A stretch of DNA of 64,000 nucleotides from Pseudobacter ginsenosidimutans (GTDB lineage Bacteria; Bacteroidota; Bacteroidia; Chitinophagales; Chitinophagaceae): contig NZ_CP042431.1 in assembly GCF_007970185.1 (NCBI RefSeq), positions 868,001 to 932,000 of the forward strand, written 5' to 3'. Below, one piece after another: positions 62,716-64,000 of the stretch. The position numbers and the translations under genes were made by a program. The notes under the pieces are model-generated. The model was given only the letters and a program-made list of their open reading frames with translations. It ran no database searches and was not told the DNA's origin. Each line of letters opens with the position of its first letter. Within the stretch, counting starts at the first letter, position 1.

Positions 62716-64000
62716 TCACTTCAGTATACCATCTACAGTTATCGCTGCATAATATAATGCTCCGATAGTTGGGCCTGCTGCATATTGTATATAACGATTG
62801 TTCAAAATATTGGCGCCACCGGCCTTGATAGTGGTTTTCAACTTCGGCAACTTGAAGCTCACCTGTGCATCGATGGTGCTGTAGGCAGACACACGCCCAT
62901 TCGCAAGTGGACTCTCCCAGAAGAAAGCATCCTGCCATTTCCACACCACATTGAAACCAATGTTCTTCACTACTTCACGATTACCGAAACTCAGATTGGT
63001 TACCCATTTCGGTGTATTGAAACCAGTGATGAAGACGTCAGTGGTTTTGTTGGAAACAATATCGTTGAAGTTCACATTACCACCGAGGGTGAATTTCTTA
63101 TAAGCGATCCAGGTTACACCCAATGATGAACCATAGTTGCGATACTTGTTCTTTGCATTGGTGTATACACGATAACGGGTTTGCTTACTCCTGTTATCAG
63201 CCACCATATCTGTCACGCCTGCATCGGTATTGATCTTTCCACTGGTAGGCACAGCCACTTCCACCTGACCGAGGAAGCCATCGTACTCATTGAGATAGGC
63301 ATCGATATCGAGGATCAGTTTATTACCCAGCAGCACACTCTTGTAACCAGCTTCAAATGAATTGATGCGCTCTGGTCTTGTAGGGCTCAGCGCAGTTACT
63401 TCCAGCAATGCACGGTTCTTCAGGGCGGCAGCCGGATCTACGGTTTTGGGAGGAAGCGAAGGATCGCGGTCTTTGTTGTAAGCAGCATTGAATGCATTCA
63501 CAGAAGTGAGTGTATAGGAGTTCTCCAGGTAACCCAAACCATCATTGATAAAGCTCAGTCCGCCTACCCTTCTCACATTCCCATTGTTTACGAAAGACAA
63601 TGCTTCAAACAATGCAGGGAAACGGAAGCCATTCTGGAAAGACGCGCGGAAATTATGTTTTTCGGAAAGTGTATACACCAGCGCTACACGTGGATTGAAT
63701 TTCGGATCGAATTCAGTATTGTGATCGAAGCGAAGCGATACGAAAGCTTTCAGTTTTTCATTGAAGAATGTTTTTGTGGCCTGCACAAACGCGCCATATT
63801 TTTTGTAGTACACATTCTTACCGAAATCATCAGATCCTGGCTTTACTGGCTGATTGCGTTCCGCAAGCGGCCGGGAGAAATCAACGAAATTGTTACCGTC
63901 CGGGATCACTTCATAAATGCGTGCATCCGCGCCTACCAGGAGATCAACAAATTTGATCTTGTTACTGAGGTCCCATTGTGCATCTGCGTGGTACACGCGG
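62716..64000 (-). CDS. TonB-dependent outer-membrane receptor (N-terminal part outside window)
   Basis: The frame is open to the window edge, so about the first half, with signal peptide, any carboxypeptidase-like domain and plug, lies beyond 64000. The visible 427 residues are TonB-receptor barrel strands (for example HNFRASFQNGFRFPALFEAL, FEAGYKSVLLGNKLILDIDA, and the C-terminal AGGANILNNRYIQYAAGP), with the usual end. It imports a large ligand with TonB energy. The ligand is unknown. No susD gene follows; DUF2490 does. Confidence 0.92.
   Translation of the reverse strand, partial: RVYHADAQWDLSNKIKFVDLLVGADARIYEVIPDGNNFVDFSRPLAERNQPVKPGSDDFGKNVYYKKYGAFVQATKTFFNEKLKAFVSLRFDHNTEFDPKFNPRVALVYTLSEKHNFRASFQNGFRFPALFEALSFVNNGNVRRVGGLSFINDGLGYLENSYTLTSVNAFNAAYNKDRDPSLPPKTVDPAAALKNRALLEVTALSPTRPERINSFEAGYKSVLLGNKLILDIDAYLNEYDGFLGQVEVAVPTSGKINTDAGVTDMVADNRSKQTRYRVYTNAKNKYRNYGSSLGVTWIAYKKFTLGGNVNFNDIVSNKTTDVFITGFNTPKWVTNLSFGNREVVKNIGFNVVWKWQDAFFWESPLANGRVSAYSTIDAQVSFKLPKLKTTIKAGGANILNNRYIQYAAGPTIGALYYAAITVDGILK

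Overview
The window is a chromosomal stretch of a Bacteroidota bacterium, most likely of the family Chitinophagaceae (inferred, not tested by alignment). The signs are type IX secretion genes (porU, porV, gldJ, a PorP/SprF homologue), C-terminal type IX sorting domains on PKD-repeat exoenzymes, an ECF sigma/FecR pair, LytTR signalling, bacillithiol synthesis (bshA), atpD-atpC standing apart from the other ATP synthase genes, and promoters that fit the Bacteroidota TAnnTTTG -7 box. Shine-Dalgarno sequences are mostly absent. About 53 genes are supported. I see no rRNA, tRNA, CRISPR array or complete insertion sequence.

Layout. 1-10.1 kb: the end of a family 2 glycosyltransferase, then two adjacent paralogous secreted esterases with 14 and 6 PKD repeats. 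10.2-20.7 kb: a GNAT-like protein, atpDC, grpE-dnaJ, a VWA protein, an operon of O-methyltransferase, LysM glucosaminidase and hpt, and a divergent cation-efflux gene. 20.8-22.7 kb: an AT-rich island with an intact AbiEi antitoxin under a four-half-site operator, a wrecked AbiEii toxin, and a 25-residue membrane peptide behind a near-perfect sigma-54 promoter. 22.7-29.6 kb: trmD, hslR, an M20 dipeptidase, a GH31 glycosidase and adenine deaminase. 29.7-37.8 kb: regulators (Crp/Fnr type, a LiaF-like/DUF4288/LytS/LytTR operon, ECF sigma plus FecR, AraC) and a GNAT acetyltransferase. 37.8-50.2 kb: M28 peptidase, anmK, upp, PorP/SprF, DNA glycosylase, EI24 protein, tetrapyrrole-methylase-type methyltransferase, bshA, and the ispF-dut-DUF4292-EnvC-like operon. 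50.3-58.2 kb: porV, porU, gldJ and murF. 58.2-64 kb: a CHAD protein, a methionine/cysteine sulfur cluster (metX against OsmC and a trans-sulfuration enzyme), a DUF2490 protein and the end of a TonB-dependent receptor.

The genes connect mainly through the cell envelope. The porU/porV/gldJ products would export and anchor proteins with type IX tags, such as the two PKD esterases. murF, anmK, the LysM glucosaminidase and the EnvC-like protein act on peptidoglycan. The LiaF-like/LytS operon looks like an envelope-sensing system.

The most unusual content is a family of three roughly 145-bp palindromic repeats (44.75, 45.2 and 59.1 kb). Each lies just past a stop codon and in the same orientation relative to that gene. 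They share internal boxes (50 of 50 bases between two copies), but each has its own unrelated, perfectly self-complementary terminal arms. I do not recognise this as a described element.
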